Below, one piece after another: positions 30,814 to 41,372 of a DNA stretch of 49,884 nt. Source of the stretch: Chara braunii (taxonomy: Eukaryota > Streptophyta > Charophyceae > Charales > Characeae); contig BFEA01000630.1 of assembly GCA_003427395.1 (NCBI GenBank), forward strand, positions 448,358 to 498,241, in the 5' to 3' direction. A model generated the notes under the pieces. It was given only the letters and a program-made list of their open reading frames with translations. It had not been told where the DNA came from and searched no databases. The number at the start of each line of letters is the position of its first letter. The stretch's first letter is position 1. The translations under genes were made by a program, and so were the position numbers.

Positions 30814-30985
30814 CGGGCTTTGGTGCTACGGGAGCTCGGTGCTACGTGCTTCATGAGCTTGGTGCTACGTGGTTTGTGAGCGTGGTGCTACGTGGATCTT
30901 GAGCTTGGTACTACGTGCTTCGTGAGCTTGGTGATTTGTGACCTTGGTGCTACGTGGTTTGCGAGCTTGGTGTTACGTGAACTTC
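30814..30985 (+). repeat. 23-bp minisatellite, about eight units
   Basis: Consensus GCTTGGTGCTACGTGGTTTG plus TGA. One unit is shortened to 16 bp. Units differ by one to five bases. Confidence 0.85.
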
Positions 30986-31636
30986 GAGTGGCGTACTGCA
31001 ATGTGTGCTTGAGGCATTGTCCACTTTTGTGGAACTTGGACGACCAGGCTACATCGTGACCGAAGGATTGCGCGTTGATCGTTGTCGGCTGGAGGTTTAG
31101 TTGATATGGCGGACTTAAGTGAGTCTCCATTTCTCTTACCTCTCCCTCCTTTGACATCTCTCCTTCTTCCGTCCGCCTGACCTGCACTTGATCTCCGCCT
31201 CACCTCCATCTTCTCTCCGCCCTTAGTCCGCTGTCCTCTTTCCTCCACTTCCTTTCTACTCTCAACCTCCAACTGACCATCGGCCGTCTCTGCCCTCTGG
31301 CTTCTTTCTCGGACATTCCCCCTCCCTCGGCCCTGATGTCTCCCTCGCTCCTCCCTTCCCTTGGCCCCCTGTGGCATACTCCGTACCACACGGGCCCAGC
31401 AGAGCCCGACCTGGTAGACTAAGGGTCCGTAGGGGTAGGGCCTGTTTCAGGCCCTGTGTCGTTTCGGCCTCCAGCCTGAAAACGACGGGCCATTTTCCAG
31501 GCCCTCGCAAGATTGATCTGCCCTGAAACTCAGGCACCAGACCGGGGTTTTAGCTCAGGCCAGTATGGCCTATTTTGTGGAGCGTCAACCCCAGGGTCTG
31601 GCATGTTTTGGCATAGGCACGAGCAGCCTTTCGGAC

Positions 31637-31662
31637 GGGCCAGCACTATATAATGCTGACCC
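31637..31662 (+). promoter_or_regulatory. LTR TATA box in the loop of an inverted repeat
   Basis: TATATAA at 31647-31653 is flanked by arms GGGCCAGCA (31637-31645) and TGCTGACCC (31654-31662), with one mismatch. It lies in the LTR upstream of gag, where a retroelement promoter is expected. Confidence 0.6.
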
Positions 31663-31907
31663 GCCCTGTAGGCTGCAGGCAGTTCCTAGGCACTTCACGT
31701 GCAGAAGGCAGGAGGTAGTCTTCAGGACTCAGCAGCGGCACTCTGGAGGAGTAGCAATAGCAGTAGTTTTCAGCGCTGGGCGCTAGTAGGAGAGAGAGAG
31801 AGAGAGATGGTTGGTGGAGGCCAGGGATACTCACCTGCGGCGCCATAGCTCCAGCTTCGTCTTCAATGTACCTGCAGCAAGGCGCCACCATCACAGGTTA
31901 GTATCGG

Positions 31908-31918
<11 letters not shown>

Positions 31919-31965
<47 letters not shown>

Positions 31966-32051
31966 AGTTCTTCTTCTTCCTCTAAGTCCACCATCTTTTC
32001 CTCACCCTCTTGCTCCCTCACTTCTCTCTATCTGCCAGCTACGCGCGCGAG

Positions 32052-32112
<61 letters not shown>
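31919..32112. repeat. AG and GC microsatellites within the LTR
   Basis: (AG)n at 31919-31962, then (GC)n at 32041-32066 passing into (AG)n to 32112. A shorter AG run lies at 31789-31807. The right LTR carries TC runs at the matching places. Confidence 0.9.
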
Positions 32113-32115
<3 letters not shown>

Positions 32116-32472
32116 GCGACATTGGGATCTGACGACATTGGGGGTTCAGACTCAGCATCAGGATTCAGACCTTTGGCGAGGGATTATTTGGGACTGTATC
32201 GAAGACTTGTTGTTGACGACACTTCCATCTTCCCCCTCCCCTTCGTCTAATCCCCCTCTCCTTCGACTGTGTATGATCAGGGGACTGACGCATTCTTCCT
32301 GTGTGCGCGTCAGCCCCCTTCACACCATGGAATGATGATGATGCATGTTTGGTCTGGATGGCAGCTTGATTGATCGGATCATTGGTATTCAAGTCTTCCG
32401 TTGTGCTATCTTGTATCTGGCGAGAAAGATCGGTTCTTGGTCTGGTCTGCACCGTTATGGTATGCAACAGTT

Positions 32473-32484
32473 TGGTATCGGAGC
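32473..32484 (+). other. Primer-binding site of the left LTR element
   Basis: TGGTATCGGAGC differs at one base from the usual plant initiator-tRNA-Met primer site (TGGTATCAGAGC). It lies immediately after the LTR block, where minus-strand synthesis would start. The same 12 bases occur in reverse at 37572-37561. Confidence 0.75.
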
Positions 32485-33602
32485 GGATCTTTTTCATCAA
32501 GATCCGCCCAATCAAGTAGTCAGCTTGCTTGATCTATTGATTGATAGATTGATTGATTGATCGATTGATTGATTGGTTAGTAAATCAAGTAGGGTTTCGT
32601 CAAAATCTCTGCAAATCTTTTTTTTTCTTTTTTCTTTTTCTTCTCAACTTCGGGTATTAGCATTTCGTTTCATCTGAAAATTTCTGATATTTGCATTTCG
32701 TTTTCACGCAACAAAGATCCGAAAATTTCTGATAAAAACATTTCGTTTTATCTGAAAAGTTCCGATAGTTGCACTTCGTTTTTTTACGAAACAAATTTCC
32801 GAAAATTTCTGATAAGTAGCATTTCGTTTTATCTGAAATTTTCTAATATTTGCATTTCGTTTTCACGCAACAAATATCCAAAAATTTCTGATAATAACAT
32901 TTCGTTTTATCTGAAAGGTTCTGATATTTGCACTTCGTTTCTTTTATGTAACAAATATCCGATTTTTTTTTATGGTAGCATTTCGTTTTTTTTATATTAG
33001 TATCCGAAAATTTCTGACGTGAGCATCTCGTTTTCTAGGCATATAAGGGTTACAATAGGAGGTTGTCATATTCGGGAAACGAAATCTACTCTTTTCTGAA
33101 AATCGAATCTCCATTCTATTTCGCAAAAAGTTGGTCTGTGAAAACCGAAATTTTGCGAAGCCTATCAGCATTTCGTTGCTAGGCACAATAGGAGATTGTC
33201 ACATTCTCGAAAACTGAATTTATTTATTTTTTTACTGAAAATTGAACCTTTATCCTACCTTGCCTAGATCTCACTCGTAGCATTGTCCATGAAATGCCTC
33301 ACTGATAACAGATCGACAGATATACAAAAAAAAAAAAAAAAAAAAAAAGGGGGTGATCCGCTTCTTTTATCTTTTATTTATTATTATTATTTTTATTCTG
33401 TTGATTAGGACTGGCATGGAAATTGCAGTTTGGGTGCTTGGCTGCGTTTCCCTCCCACCCAGCCCCGTGTTTGTTTTCCAGCTTGGTAAGTGCCACGCCA
33501 GCAGTGCCACGTCAGTTGCAGGGTCACGACAGTGCAGTATCACTTCAGCAGGGTCACGTCCGCGGTACCGCATCATCAACACCGTACAGCTAACTGCAGC
33601 TT
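32485..33602 (+). repeat. Retroelement leader with five ~79-bp tandem units
   Basis: Between PBS and gag, units start at 32661, 32739, 32820, 32898 and 32979 (steps 78, 81, 78, 81). Each contains CATTTCGTTTTATCTGAAA and CCGAAAATTTCTGATA. GCCACGTCAG-type short repeats (33485-33560) come next. The region is AT-rich and non-coding, with an A run at 33327-33348. Confidence 0.8.
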
Positions 33603-34450
33603 ATGCTCCGACGCAGCAACCGCATCGCAGCACGTGAAGGGCGGGCAGCCGCAGCAGGACAGCAGCTACCTCTGCCCCACCCCTCTGAAATGGACAACCC
33701 CACGGTGGACAATGCCGCATCCGGCAGTCCACGCGAGGCGTGCAGCTCGAACCCCCCGGCCCCACAGGCCCAGCAGGAGGGTTCCACTGCGACTTCTGTG
33801 GGAACCCTCGACGCTGCACCAGTCCGGCAGCAAGGAGAGACCATGACGGCCTCCCTGGTCCGCCTGGGCACCCACATGCAGCAGGTCCAAGAGGAACAGC
33901 AACGTGAGGCGGCAGCCGAAGCGGCACGCCTCAATGCCATTGCACGCGCAGAAGAGCAACGACGCCGGCAGCTAGCTGACGCAACTGCCAACCACAACAA
34001 AGCTCGAAGAGATGCCGCGTCTGTCCTCGTGCAGCAGGAAGCCGCTCATACCGCAACACTCCAAGCATGGCATGTTGATCCGGCGGAAACGATGGAACCA
34101 ACTGTGGAGGACCAGACTAAGTTAGCTCTCGCCAACATGATGCACCAAGTCATCCTCACTTGTAACTGGCAACAAGTAAAGCTGGCTCGGCAGGCTCGTA
34201 CCATCACTGAGTACGAGGAGACTCTCAAGAGCCTCCATGCCCGCCTTGACGTGCTGGAGAAGGATGACGTGCCGCACAGGCACACGGCATCGTCAAGCAT
34301 CAATCCATCGATCTGCGAGCTGGAAGAACGAATGGATCACCTAGTCGCGCTTGTCGGCGATTTGAACAGTTTCGGACATCTGACAACCATCAGCCAGCAA
34401 ATAGCCGCCCTACACTTCAGCAGCAACCAACCGGGACCTGCAACAACTTG
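33603..34450 (+). pseudogene. Ty3/gypsy-type gag, N-terminal coiled-coil half
   Basis: A 282-codon open frame from ATG at 33603. The protein is Ala/Gln/Glu-rich with a long charged helical stretch at residues ~80-140 (QEEQQREAAAEAARL) and a second at ~200-225, consistent with coiled coils. It would form the N-terminal part of the particle protein. The frame ends at TGA (34449), and the capsid part continues in another frame, so a frameshift lies at about 34440. Confidence 0.7.
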
Positions 34451-35361
34451 ACGCCTAAACAGTACAAGATGCCGAAGTTCAGCATCGACAAGTTTGATGA
34501 CTACCACAAGGCGGACCCCATCAGTTGGTGGCAAGGGTTCAAAAATGAGCTCTCCATCCACTTGGTCCCGTCAGAGTAGAAGATCTCAGCACTTTACCTC
34601 TGCAGCACCGGTGCCAGCCAAATGTGCCTCAACCACCTGGCTCAAACCGAGGGCGTCGAAGTCTCTAAGCTTTACACCAAGATCACTTGGGACGCCATGA
34701 CTGAGAAGTGGCAGAAACGCTTCATCGTCGACGACGCTCAGGGCAAAGGCGTGAACCGGATCTTCAACATGCATCGAGGCAGCCAGCCAACACGCGAATG
34801 GCTAACCGAGTGGCAGAAAATCGTGACGATTCCGAATTTGGACATCCCATTCGTACATCTTCGTCGCGAATTCTTCCAGCGGTCAGTTGACGCGGTGAGC
34901 ACGGCCCTTGGGGAGCGCAGCCTGTACACGGACTTGACCAGATCGTGGAGAAGGCGCGCGAAGTCATCCAAACCGATCGGTGGGCAGCCAACGAGTGGCG
35001 AAGTCAACCGACTTTTGTGGAAAAGGGCAAAGGCCCGTGGCCGCAGCAAGTCGCTGCTGTCCAAGGAAATGGACAAGAGAACGACCAGGCGACTGACGAG
35101 TCTAGTGAAGGAGACGGGGTCAACGCCCTTCCGCCACGACGCAACAACAACAACAAGAAGAAGAAGGTGAAATCTGCGTCAACGGCGGAAACCGGACAGC
35201 CGAATGAGCCATGGAAGAAGTTCAACCTCACGGAGGAGCAATACAAACTCCACCAGAGGTGGAGCTGTTGCTACTGGTGCAACAGCACCAAGCATACGAC
35301 GTCGCAATGCCCTGACAAAGGCAAAGAAGATGTCCGTCCACGGCAAAGCTCGGGAAACTGA
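34448..35361 (+). pseudogene. Ty3/gypsy-type gag, capsid and zinc knuckle
   Basis: YKMPKFSIDKFDDYHKADP and SWWQGFKNEL are the start of the retrotransposon gag domain that packages element RNA. An in-frame TAG lies at 34577-34579. A frameshift near 34940 moves the frame to one carrying CYWCNSTKHTTSQC (35269-35310), a standard CX2CX4HX4C zinc knuckle preceded by a Lys/Asn-rich stretch. The order matches a gypsy gag. Defective. Confidence 0.82.
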
Positions 35362-35414
35362 GCTTCACGGGAAGTGAGGCGACTCCATTTCCTACTCTGT
35401 CGGACACGGTTGCC

Positions 35415-36440
35415 TTGCTAACAACCTCCTCCACGTCCGGGGAACACGCGTATGTCGCCAGTCTTCACGAAGATTATGAAGACTATGCTGTCCAGCTGGT
35501 CCCGCCATTGGACCAACCTCTCCATGTGCAAGAGTCTTATGCGTGCGCGACTTCATCACTATCGCCAAGTGAACCAGCACCATCGCCAACAACACTGGGG
35601 GACTCGTCGGTGTGTGATCTCGACCCATTGACACCGGAGGACTTCCAATGGTTGCCTCTTCCCCCATCTGGTTCCTTGCCGAAGCCGCATTGCAACGCCC
35701 TAATGGCGGAGTTACGCAACTACTTGCACGCTGCAGTACTATCTCCGTTGATGGAAGACGGAGTTGCGGTTGTTGACCTTCGCGAGTACATTGCGAAGAT
35801 TGACCGTGAGTATGCCACGCAACGGTACGACGACACCGACGCACCGTTACTCTATATCCGCATTCAAATCGGGAAGGCGACCTGCAGCGCCTTGATTGAT
35901 TGGGGAGCTACTCGCAACTACATCAGCCAGGATTTCATGACCCGCGCCGGCCTTGGGCCGCGCGTTCGAAGGGAATCGCAGCCCACACAAGTCACATTGG
36001 CCGACGGTCGTATGCACAAGTCCATTGACCGGTGCATTGACTCTGTCCCCGTGTACTTCCGCCCGCTTGCACGCGAGGCCGTGTCCTTTGATATATTGGA
36101 CACAAAGTTCGACATGATTTTGGGCATGTCATGGTTGTGTAGCGAGGACCACCCGGTGAACTTCTACCGCCGCACCGTTCACGTTCGTGACCGGAACGGG
36201 GTACTTGTGCCATGTATGGTCCCCCCACCTCATCCTTCGATTGGTTGTCACGTGGTCTCCGCAGCAAGCATTCGCAACTCCATCGCACGGAACGATGTGG
36301 AGGAAATGGGCATTTGTTTCTTGCACGCCCTCCCTCCTCCCGACGAGCCAGCGGCCGAACAGCCACCGGATCCACGCATTGTACAGCTTCTTGACTCCTA
36401 TGGCGACGTCTTTGAAGCCCCCGCCGGGATCGTAAAGTTT
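35415..36440 (+). pseudogene. Ty3/gypsy-type protease and start of RT
   Basis: A long open frame. Residues ~135-260 form a retropepsin: LLYIRIQIGKATCSALID, then WGATRNYIS, and later FDMILGMSWL. The active site is D-W-G-A (D at 35898-35900, W at 35901-35903) where the family has D-S/T-G-A. LLDSYGDVFEAPAG at the end is the segment that introduces RT in gypsy polyproteins, but the sequence stops matching at about 36435, where inverted sequence of the second element begins. RT, RNase H and integrase are missing. Confidence 0.82.
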
Positions 36441-36460
36441 GCTCTCCGCTAAATATCTTC
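36430..36460. other. Junction between two oppositely oriented retroelements
   Basis: Sense pol of the left element ends here, and antisense gag of the right element begins within about 20 bp. No LTR or target duplication lies between them, so both elements are truncated at this point by rearrangement, or by misassembly. Confidence 0.65.
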
Positions 36461-36804
36461 TCCCGCCGTTGAACTCGTTCTTCATCAGCAGCCTTTGCTG
36501 CTGCCTCGTCGTGCTGGCGCTGCTGTTCAAGTGCCAGCAGACGTGCCTGCTCGGCGTCCTCTGCCTTCTTCTTTGCCGCTGTTGCTGCGTCATCCACCTG
36601 TCTCTTGGTTTCGGTACTCCAGGCCAGCATCCGGGCCTGGTAGGCCTCGTCTGTTTCCCCGGACCTCTGGTCCATGACGGCTGTTTGTGAACGCAACAGC
36701 ATAGACCAGGCGGGGGCTGCTGACGTGGCATTGCTGTTGGCTGACGTGGCCTGCTGACGTGTCCTGCTGACATGGTCTGCTGACATGGCCTGCTGATGTG
36801 GCAA
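36450..36804 (-). pseudogene. gag N-terminal fragment of the right Ty3/gypsy-type element
   Basis: The minus-strand frame begins at 36804. It reads a Ser/Ala-rich start, MLLRSQTAVMDQRSGETDEA and a charged helical stretch (KKKAEDAEQARLLALEQQRQ), the same architecture as the left gag N-terminus but a diverged sequence. It is cut at about 36450 by the junction. GCTGACGTGGC-type repeats cover its 5' end. Confidence 0.65.
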
Positions 36805-37560
36805 CTCACCAATGCCGCCGCAGGGGGTACCCGGAGATAGATAGAGAAGGTAAGACCAGAGGGGGCAACAACATAGGTTGGGAGGGGTGGGTGGGATAAT
36901 CGCCCAGATAAGGAGCCACTAATCAAAAAGAAAAGTTTGAACTTTGCAAAAAAAAAAAAATCGAAATAATAAAAAATCCCGAGTTTTGCAAGTTCAATAG
37001 GTCTCCGAACCTCCCTTGAAGTGCGAAATGATCAATGAGAAAAAAATTTCGACTTCAGACTGCAAATGATTTATAGAACCGACTAACAAAATCCTAGAAC
37101 TATGGAAAAAAAATATTTTTCCGAAAAGAAATCAAATATTCGGACTTACTCAGACGAGAGTATTCGCAGTTTGGAAAATAATACCTGCAGGAGGGATTTT
37201 CCGTACCGTTTTCAGAAAAACGAATTTTGAAAAAAATATTCCGAATTTCTAAGTAACGGGAAATGCAACAGGAAATCGAAGTTTTCGAAAAGAAGGATAT
37301 TCCGGATTTTCAACAATGAAATTTCGAATTTTCAGAAGAAAAACGAACATGGAAATTTCAGATGTTGCGCTAGTGCGATTTTCCACAACAGAAATAGCGA
37401 GAAAACAAAATCCAAGAAAAAAAAAAATGATTTCCGGCAGTAAGGTCAAAATCGTGATTTTGGGGGCTAACTAGTGTGCTCTAATCAATCTATCAAGACT
37501 TAATCAGCTACCTAGTCCCCGCACGCGTGTCAGATCAGGCTGTCCTGATTCACGTGCGGT
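36805..37560 (-). other. Leader of the right element
   Basis: AT-rich non-coding DNA between gag and PBS, read on minus. It contains many GAAATTTTC/CGAAAA-type words like those of the left leader, but without a clean tandem period. An A run lies at 36948-36960. Confidence 0.5.
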
Positions 37561-37572
37561 GCTCCGATACCA
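37561..37572 (-). other. Primer-binding site of the right LTR element
   Basis: The minus-strand reading is TGGTATCGGAGC, identical to the left element site and one base from the initiator-tRNA-Met primer sequence. Confidence 0.75.
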
Positions 37573-38268
37573 TGCCCAGTTGGGCGATGTACATACAAAA
37601 CCGAGGATCCGCAATGTGATAAAAAGGACTGAATGGACCTTTGAAGGTTATATTTACACATTCAAACAGAGAAACATACATAATATGCACATAAACACAG
37701 AGTCCTCACTCCTATCTTGTGGACCATTGCCAAGCATTATGGTTTGACCATTTGGACCTTGGATCCCACCTCCGTGCTTATGTGCATATGCGGCTCTCTC
37801 TCTCTCTCTCTCTCTATTTTGATGTGACAATATATATCGTCACAAATATATCAATGCAGTGCAAGTAGAATCTCAACAAGCAATGTGCATTCCGATACAT
37901 ACGAATGGTGCTTTATAGCGCAGGGAAGACTTAGATACAAGACCTGACCTGACCGGGACTGACCTCCATCACATAGTACAAGATAGCGAAGCTGAGTGCT
38001 AGAAAGCCTAGAATACTAATGATTAGCTCAATCAATGTTTCAACGCAGACCAAACATACATCATGCTCATCCCAAGGTGTGAAGGGAGCCTGGCGCTATA
38101 CACAGGGAAGAAGCGCCAGGTCCAGACATACACAGACGAAGAGGAGGGGATCAGACGAAGAGGAAGGGGGAGATGGGAAAGTCGTCAACACCAAGTCTCG
38201 TTACGAGTCCCAAATAATCCCTCTTCAAAATGTCTGAAGTCCAATGTCGAGTCTGGATCCGAATGTCA

Positions 38269-38329
<61 letters not shown>

Positions 38330-38729
38330 CGCTCGCTCATAGTCTGCTGATGCAGTGAAGTCAGACAGTGAGAGGGTGAGAACGAGATGGTGGACTGAGA
38401 AGAGGAAGAAGGAGAACTCTCTCTCTCTCACGATCCAAGTACTAATCTGTGAAGTTGACGCTGTGCTGCAGGTACCTCGAAGACGAAGCTGGAGCAACGC
38501 CGTTGCAGGTAAGTCCTCCTGGCCTCCGCCCAATCTCTCTCTCTCTAGTACTACTCTAGCTGCTATGGCGCCCAGCGCTGAAGACTATAGCTAACGCTAC
38601 TACTACTCCTGCAGCGCTCCTCCAGAGTGCTGCTGCCGAATCCTGAAGACTACTGACTGCCTCCTGCCTGCCTGGACTGCACGTGAAGTGCCTGGCCAGT
38701 CCCTATAAACTACCCCCTGCCTGTAGGGC

Positions 38730-38755
38730 GGGCCAGTCTTATATAATGCTGGCCC
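38730..38755 (-). promoter_or_regulatory. LTR TATA box in the loop of an inverted repeat
   Basis: TTATATAA at 38739-38746 lies between arms GGGCCAG (38730-38736) and CTGGCCC (38749-38755). It corresponds to the left LTR TATA block and would drive the minus strand. Confidence 0.6.
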
Positions 38756-38801
38756 GTCCAGGAGGCTGCTCTTGCCAATGCCCAAACGTGCTAGACCCTG
38801 A

Positions 38802-38891
38802 GGAAGCTCCTGGGAAGTTTCCAGGTAGCTTCTGGCTAAAGCCTGAGGAAGCTTCCGGGAAGTTTCCAGGTAGCTTCTGGCTAAAGCCTGA
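38802..38891 (-). repeat. 45-bp tandem duplication in U3
   Basis: Two nearly identical units beginning GAAGCT(C/T)C(T/C)GGGAAGTTTCC. Confidence 0.9.
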
Positions 38892-39110
38892 GGGCCTATA
38901 GGCCCTTGTTTTCAGGCTGTCAGGCTGAAACAGACTCGGGGCCTGTAGGCCCTGGTTTTCAGGCTGTCAGGCTGAAACAGACACGGGGCCTGAAGGCCCT
39001 GGTTTTCAGGCTGTCAGGCTGAAACAGACACGGGGCCTGTAGGCCCTGGTTTTCAGGCTGTCAGGCTGAAACAGACACGGAGCCTTAAGGCCCTGGTTTT
39101 CAGGCTTTCA
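38892..39110 (-). repeat. 47-bp tandem repeat in U3, four to five units
   Basis: Each unit contains GGCCTGTAGGCC, a near palindrome, and CAGGCTGTCAGGCTGAAACAG. The last unit is diverged. The single-copy equivalent in the left LTR lies at about 31440-31500. Repeated short elements in U3 are often promoter-modulating in LTRs, but no effect is shown here. Confidence 0.88.
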
Positions 39111-39180
39111 GCCTGAATTTCAGGCTTTCAGCCTGAGGGACGCAGGGCCTGGAAAATGGCCCTCGTCTGCAGGCGCAGCA

Positions 39181-39869
39181 TGTAACATACAACCTTGACC
39201 TTTCAGGACTGTAGCAGCTACGGCTTGACCTTTCAGAGTTGCAACAACTATGACCCCTACACAGGTATGACCCCTGCTCGACAGACCTACGGTTCAACCC
39301 CGATAGCTACACAGACCTATGACAGACAACATTCGGCTACCAAAACACAGGTCACAGGTTCAAAACACACAGGTGAGGTAAGGTCTAGGGATTGAGCCCT
39401 GGGATCTGCATTTGTTACTGCAACTGCGGAAATCGTTTCATCTTTCTCTTACTTGTCTTTGTTGCATTGTTGTCGTTGTGGTTGTTTTTTTTGTTGTTTG
39501 TTGTTTTCAACTTTTCGTTGTTTATGTTGTCATCTTTACCCAGTTGTCTTCATTCTTGTTGTTATCTTTGTCCCAGTTGTCTTCGCTGTTGTTGTCTATT
39601 TTGCCATTGTTGTTGTTGTGGTGGTTTGTGGTGGTTGTGGTGGTTGTGGCGGTTGTTGTGGTTATCATGGTAGTGGTGGTGGTGGTGGTGGTCATCGTTG
39701 TCCCTACACTTATAGAATCGATATTTGGCGCGCAACATTTGGCCGATCCCGGCGATCCGGGCCGCCCGCGGCCTACCGGCCGACGGCTCGGATTTCCACG
39801 CGATCTCAATACTTTAAGTCTTTAAGACAAAGATTGCGTGGCGAACCAAACCGTCCGCCTAGCCTCCGC

Positions 39870-39871
<2 letters not shown>
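39181..39871. other. T/G-rich low-complexity stretch
   Basis: Short CTACGGCTTGACCTTTCAG repeats (39195-39250), then TTG/TGG triplet-rich DNA (39470-39700) and a G/C-rich palindromic patch (39740-39790). Open frames here are compositional. No gene recognised. Confidence 0.5.

Positions 39872-39932
<61 letters not shown>
39872..39932. repeat. (GT)n microsatellite, ~61 bp
   Basis: Uninterrupted GT run, slightly degenerate to about 39950. Confidence 0.95.
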
Positions 39933-39934
<2 letters not shown>

Positions 39935-40194
39935 TGTGGGTGGGTGTGTTGAGATAAACAGAGCCCCGCAAACGCGGCGAGCAGCATAACAGGGCATGCG
40001 TACACGTTTGCCTAAGAAAAAAGACAACACTTTTGCACAGAAGAATCCATACAACAGGAGAAATCAAAGCACCCATAATTGGGGTGAAACAAAGCTCTGA
40101 AGAGGAAGACAAGAGCAGTAAGGCAAAAAGACAACAAGGCAGGCAACAGACCAAATAACAAAAAAACAAAAGCGAAAAAAATAAAAACTGATGA

Positions 40195-40270
40195 TAGATT
40201 GTTTCGTCAGAATTGCACCGACTCATCAGGAGGCTGAACCCTCGACAATCCGTGGAGTACCGGTTTTGGA
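40195..40270. repeat. Dispersed repeat shared with 13045-13130
   Basis: TGTTTCGTC..., then TCATCAGGAGGCTGAACCC and TCGACAATCCGTGGAGT, align with ACTGTTTTGTCGG, TTATCAGGAGGTTGAACC and TCGACAGTCTGTACGAGT. Same orientation, roughly 75% identity by eye. Confidence 0.65.
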
Positions 40271-40351
40271 TGTTTTGGGTCATGAACCCTTTGACCCTTG
40301 TTGAAGGCAGATTGCCCACAAGCGGAACATAGCAGCGAGCGGCACCCGTGT

Positions 40352-40737
40352 GAAGCACCAGGCAACACACCCGAAGCCACTCAACCGCACAACACCAAAG
40401 ACGACTGCAAGGAACAACACGTCAAACGGCGGACGGCAGCAAGAAAACAACCCTGCGAAGCACCAGGCAACGCACCAGAAGTCACTCAACTGCAGAACGA
40501 CACAGACGACTGCAAGGAACAACACCGCAAGTGGAGGCACAACACAGCCCCCGTGTAATGAAGCACAAGGCAACAACCACACGACCACCACACTACACAA
40601 CACACAAGCAAGGAACCCAAAAATGGACAGCTTGGAAGCAGCGCGGTGAAGCACAAGGCAACACGACTACCACCAACCAGACTGCACAGCGAACGTAACA
40701 GCACACAACGAACAGCACGTGACCCAAGCGGGATAGG
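40352..40737 (+). repeat. Degenerate tandem repeat, four units of 88-105 bp
   Basis: Units start with GAAGCAC(C/A)AGGCAAC at 40352, 40457, 40560 and 40648. The first two share GACGACTGCAAGGAACAACAC; later units are shorter. A/C-rich on +. Open frames on both strands are a by-product of repetition. Confidence 0.8.
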
Positions 40738-41078
40738 CAGCAACGCAATGGTGACGCACAGACAGCACAAAGCAGCCCACACATCCAACACGGAGCAAAG
40801 CAGCACATGACCTACTCACATCACGGGTGAACACCGCAGACTGTTGGTTCCCACCACCCAATGAGCCAGGGAGTCACTCCGCCGAACATCCATCATCACC
40901 GACAGGCAACACAGACGCCCCGAACCGAGCAGCCCCCCTAAGAGTGCAGTTGGCCCTCCAAACGAGGGACCACCGACTGTTTGGCACTATTCAAGGGTGC
41001 TCAATTGGGCACACAAAAGAAGTTAGAAAAAATCACAGGAAGAACAGACAACAGAGAAAAAGACTGAAAAACATAACT

Positions 41079-41079
<1 letters not shown>
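40738..41079. other. Stretch without recognised genes
   Basis: A/C-rich on + and continuous with the preceding repeat. No motif seen. Confidence 0.4.
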
Positions 41080-41128
<49 letters not shown>

Positions 41129-41337
41129 TCGCGGCCCGCGCCACCACCTCCGGCCTCAGCCTCTGCCCACCTCCCCTCTGCCTCCCCCCGCCAAATCCTC
41201 TCTTTCCTCCCGCGCCTCCGCCACCTCCCCTCCGCCTCCTCCCGCCATCTCCTCCCGCCATCTCCTCCCACAATTTCCTCCCGCTAATTCCTCTCAGCCT
41301 CTGCCTCTCTATCCCCTCAGTGTGTGTGTGTGTGTGC

Positions 41338-41372
<35 letters not shown>

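Larger units (their letters stand above)
29531..31394 (+). other. Start of inferred intron 3, simple-sequence-rich
   Basis: It holds a T/C tract, a 44-bp tandem duplication (GCCATGGTCGTTGTTTTAT at about 29865 and 29909), short A runs, a CGACCTACC-type C-rich stretch (30535-30740) and a 23-bp minisatellite. No helicase motif or other gene was recognised. If the gene continues, everything from here to the right edge is intron. Confidence 0.55.
31395..32472 (+). mobile_element. 5' LTR of the left Ty3/gypsy-type element
   Basis: It matches the inverted segment at about 39180-37573 over several blocks at roughly 80-85% identity by eye. Examples are the TATA block (31637-31662), the CAGCGCTGGGCGC block (about 31770), GCTCCAGCTTCGTCTTC (about 31848) and the CATGTTTGGTCTG block (about 32343). 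It contains a TATA box, AG and GC/AG microsatellites, and ends just before a primer-binding site at 32473. The exact left end is uncertain. The inner C/G-rich U3 shares the GGCCATTTTCCAGGCCCT motif with the right LTR. Confidence 0.7.
37573..39180 (-). mobile_element. LTR of the right Ty3/gypsy-type element
   Basis: This is the inverted counterpart of 31395-32472, with shared TATA, GCGCTGGGCGC and CTTCGTCTTC blocks. It is longer, mainly through about 420 extra bp next to the PBS (37573-37990) and tandem expansions in U3 (38802-39110). TC runs lie at 37796-37815 and 38274-38326. On minus, TATAAAG at about 37917-37911 is a second TATA-like word. Confidence 0.7.

Noticed and set aside
35992-36450. 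Minus-strand extension of the 36804 frame beyond the gag fragment
   Set aside because: From about 36450 downward it is the antisense of the left element's protease, so the frame continues only by chance.
40280-40861. Minus-strand Cys/Leu/Val-rich frames that look like membrane proteins
   Set aside because: They come from the A/C-rich ~100-bp tandem repeat; the hydrophobicity is compositional.
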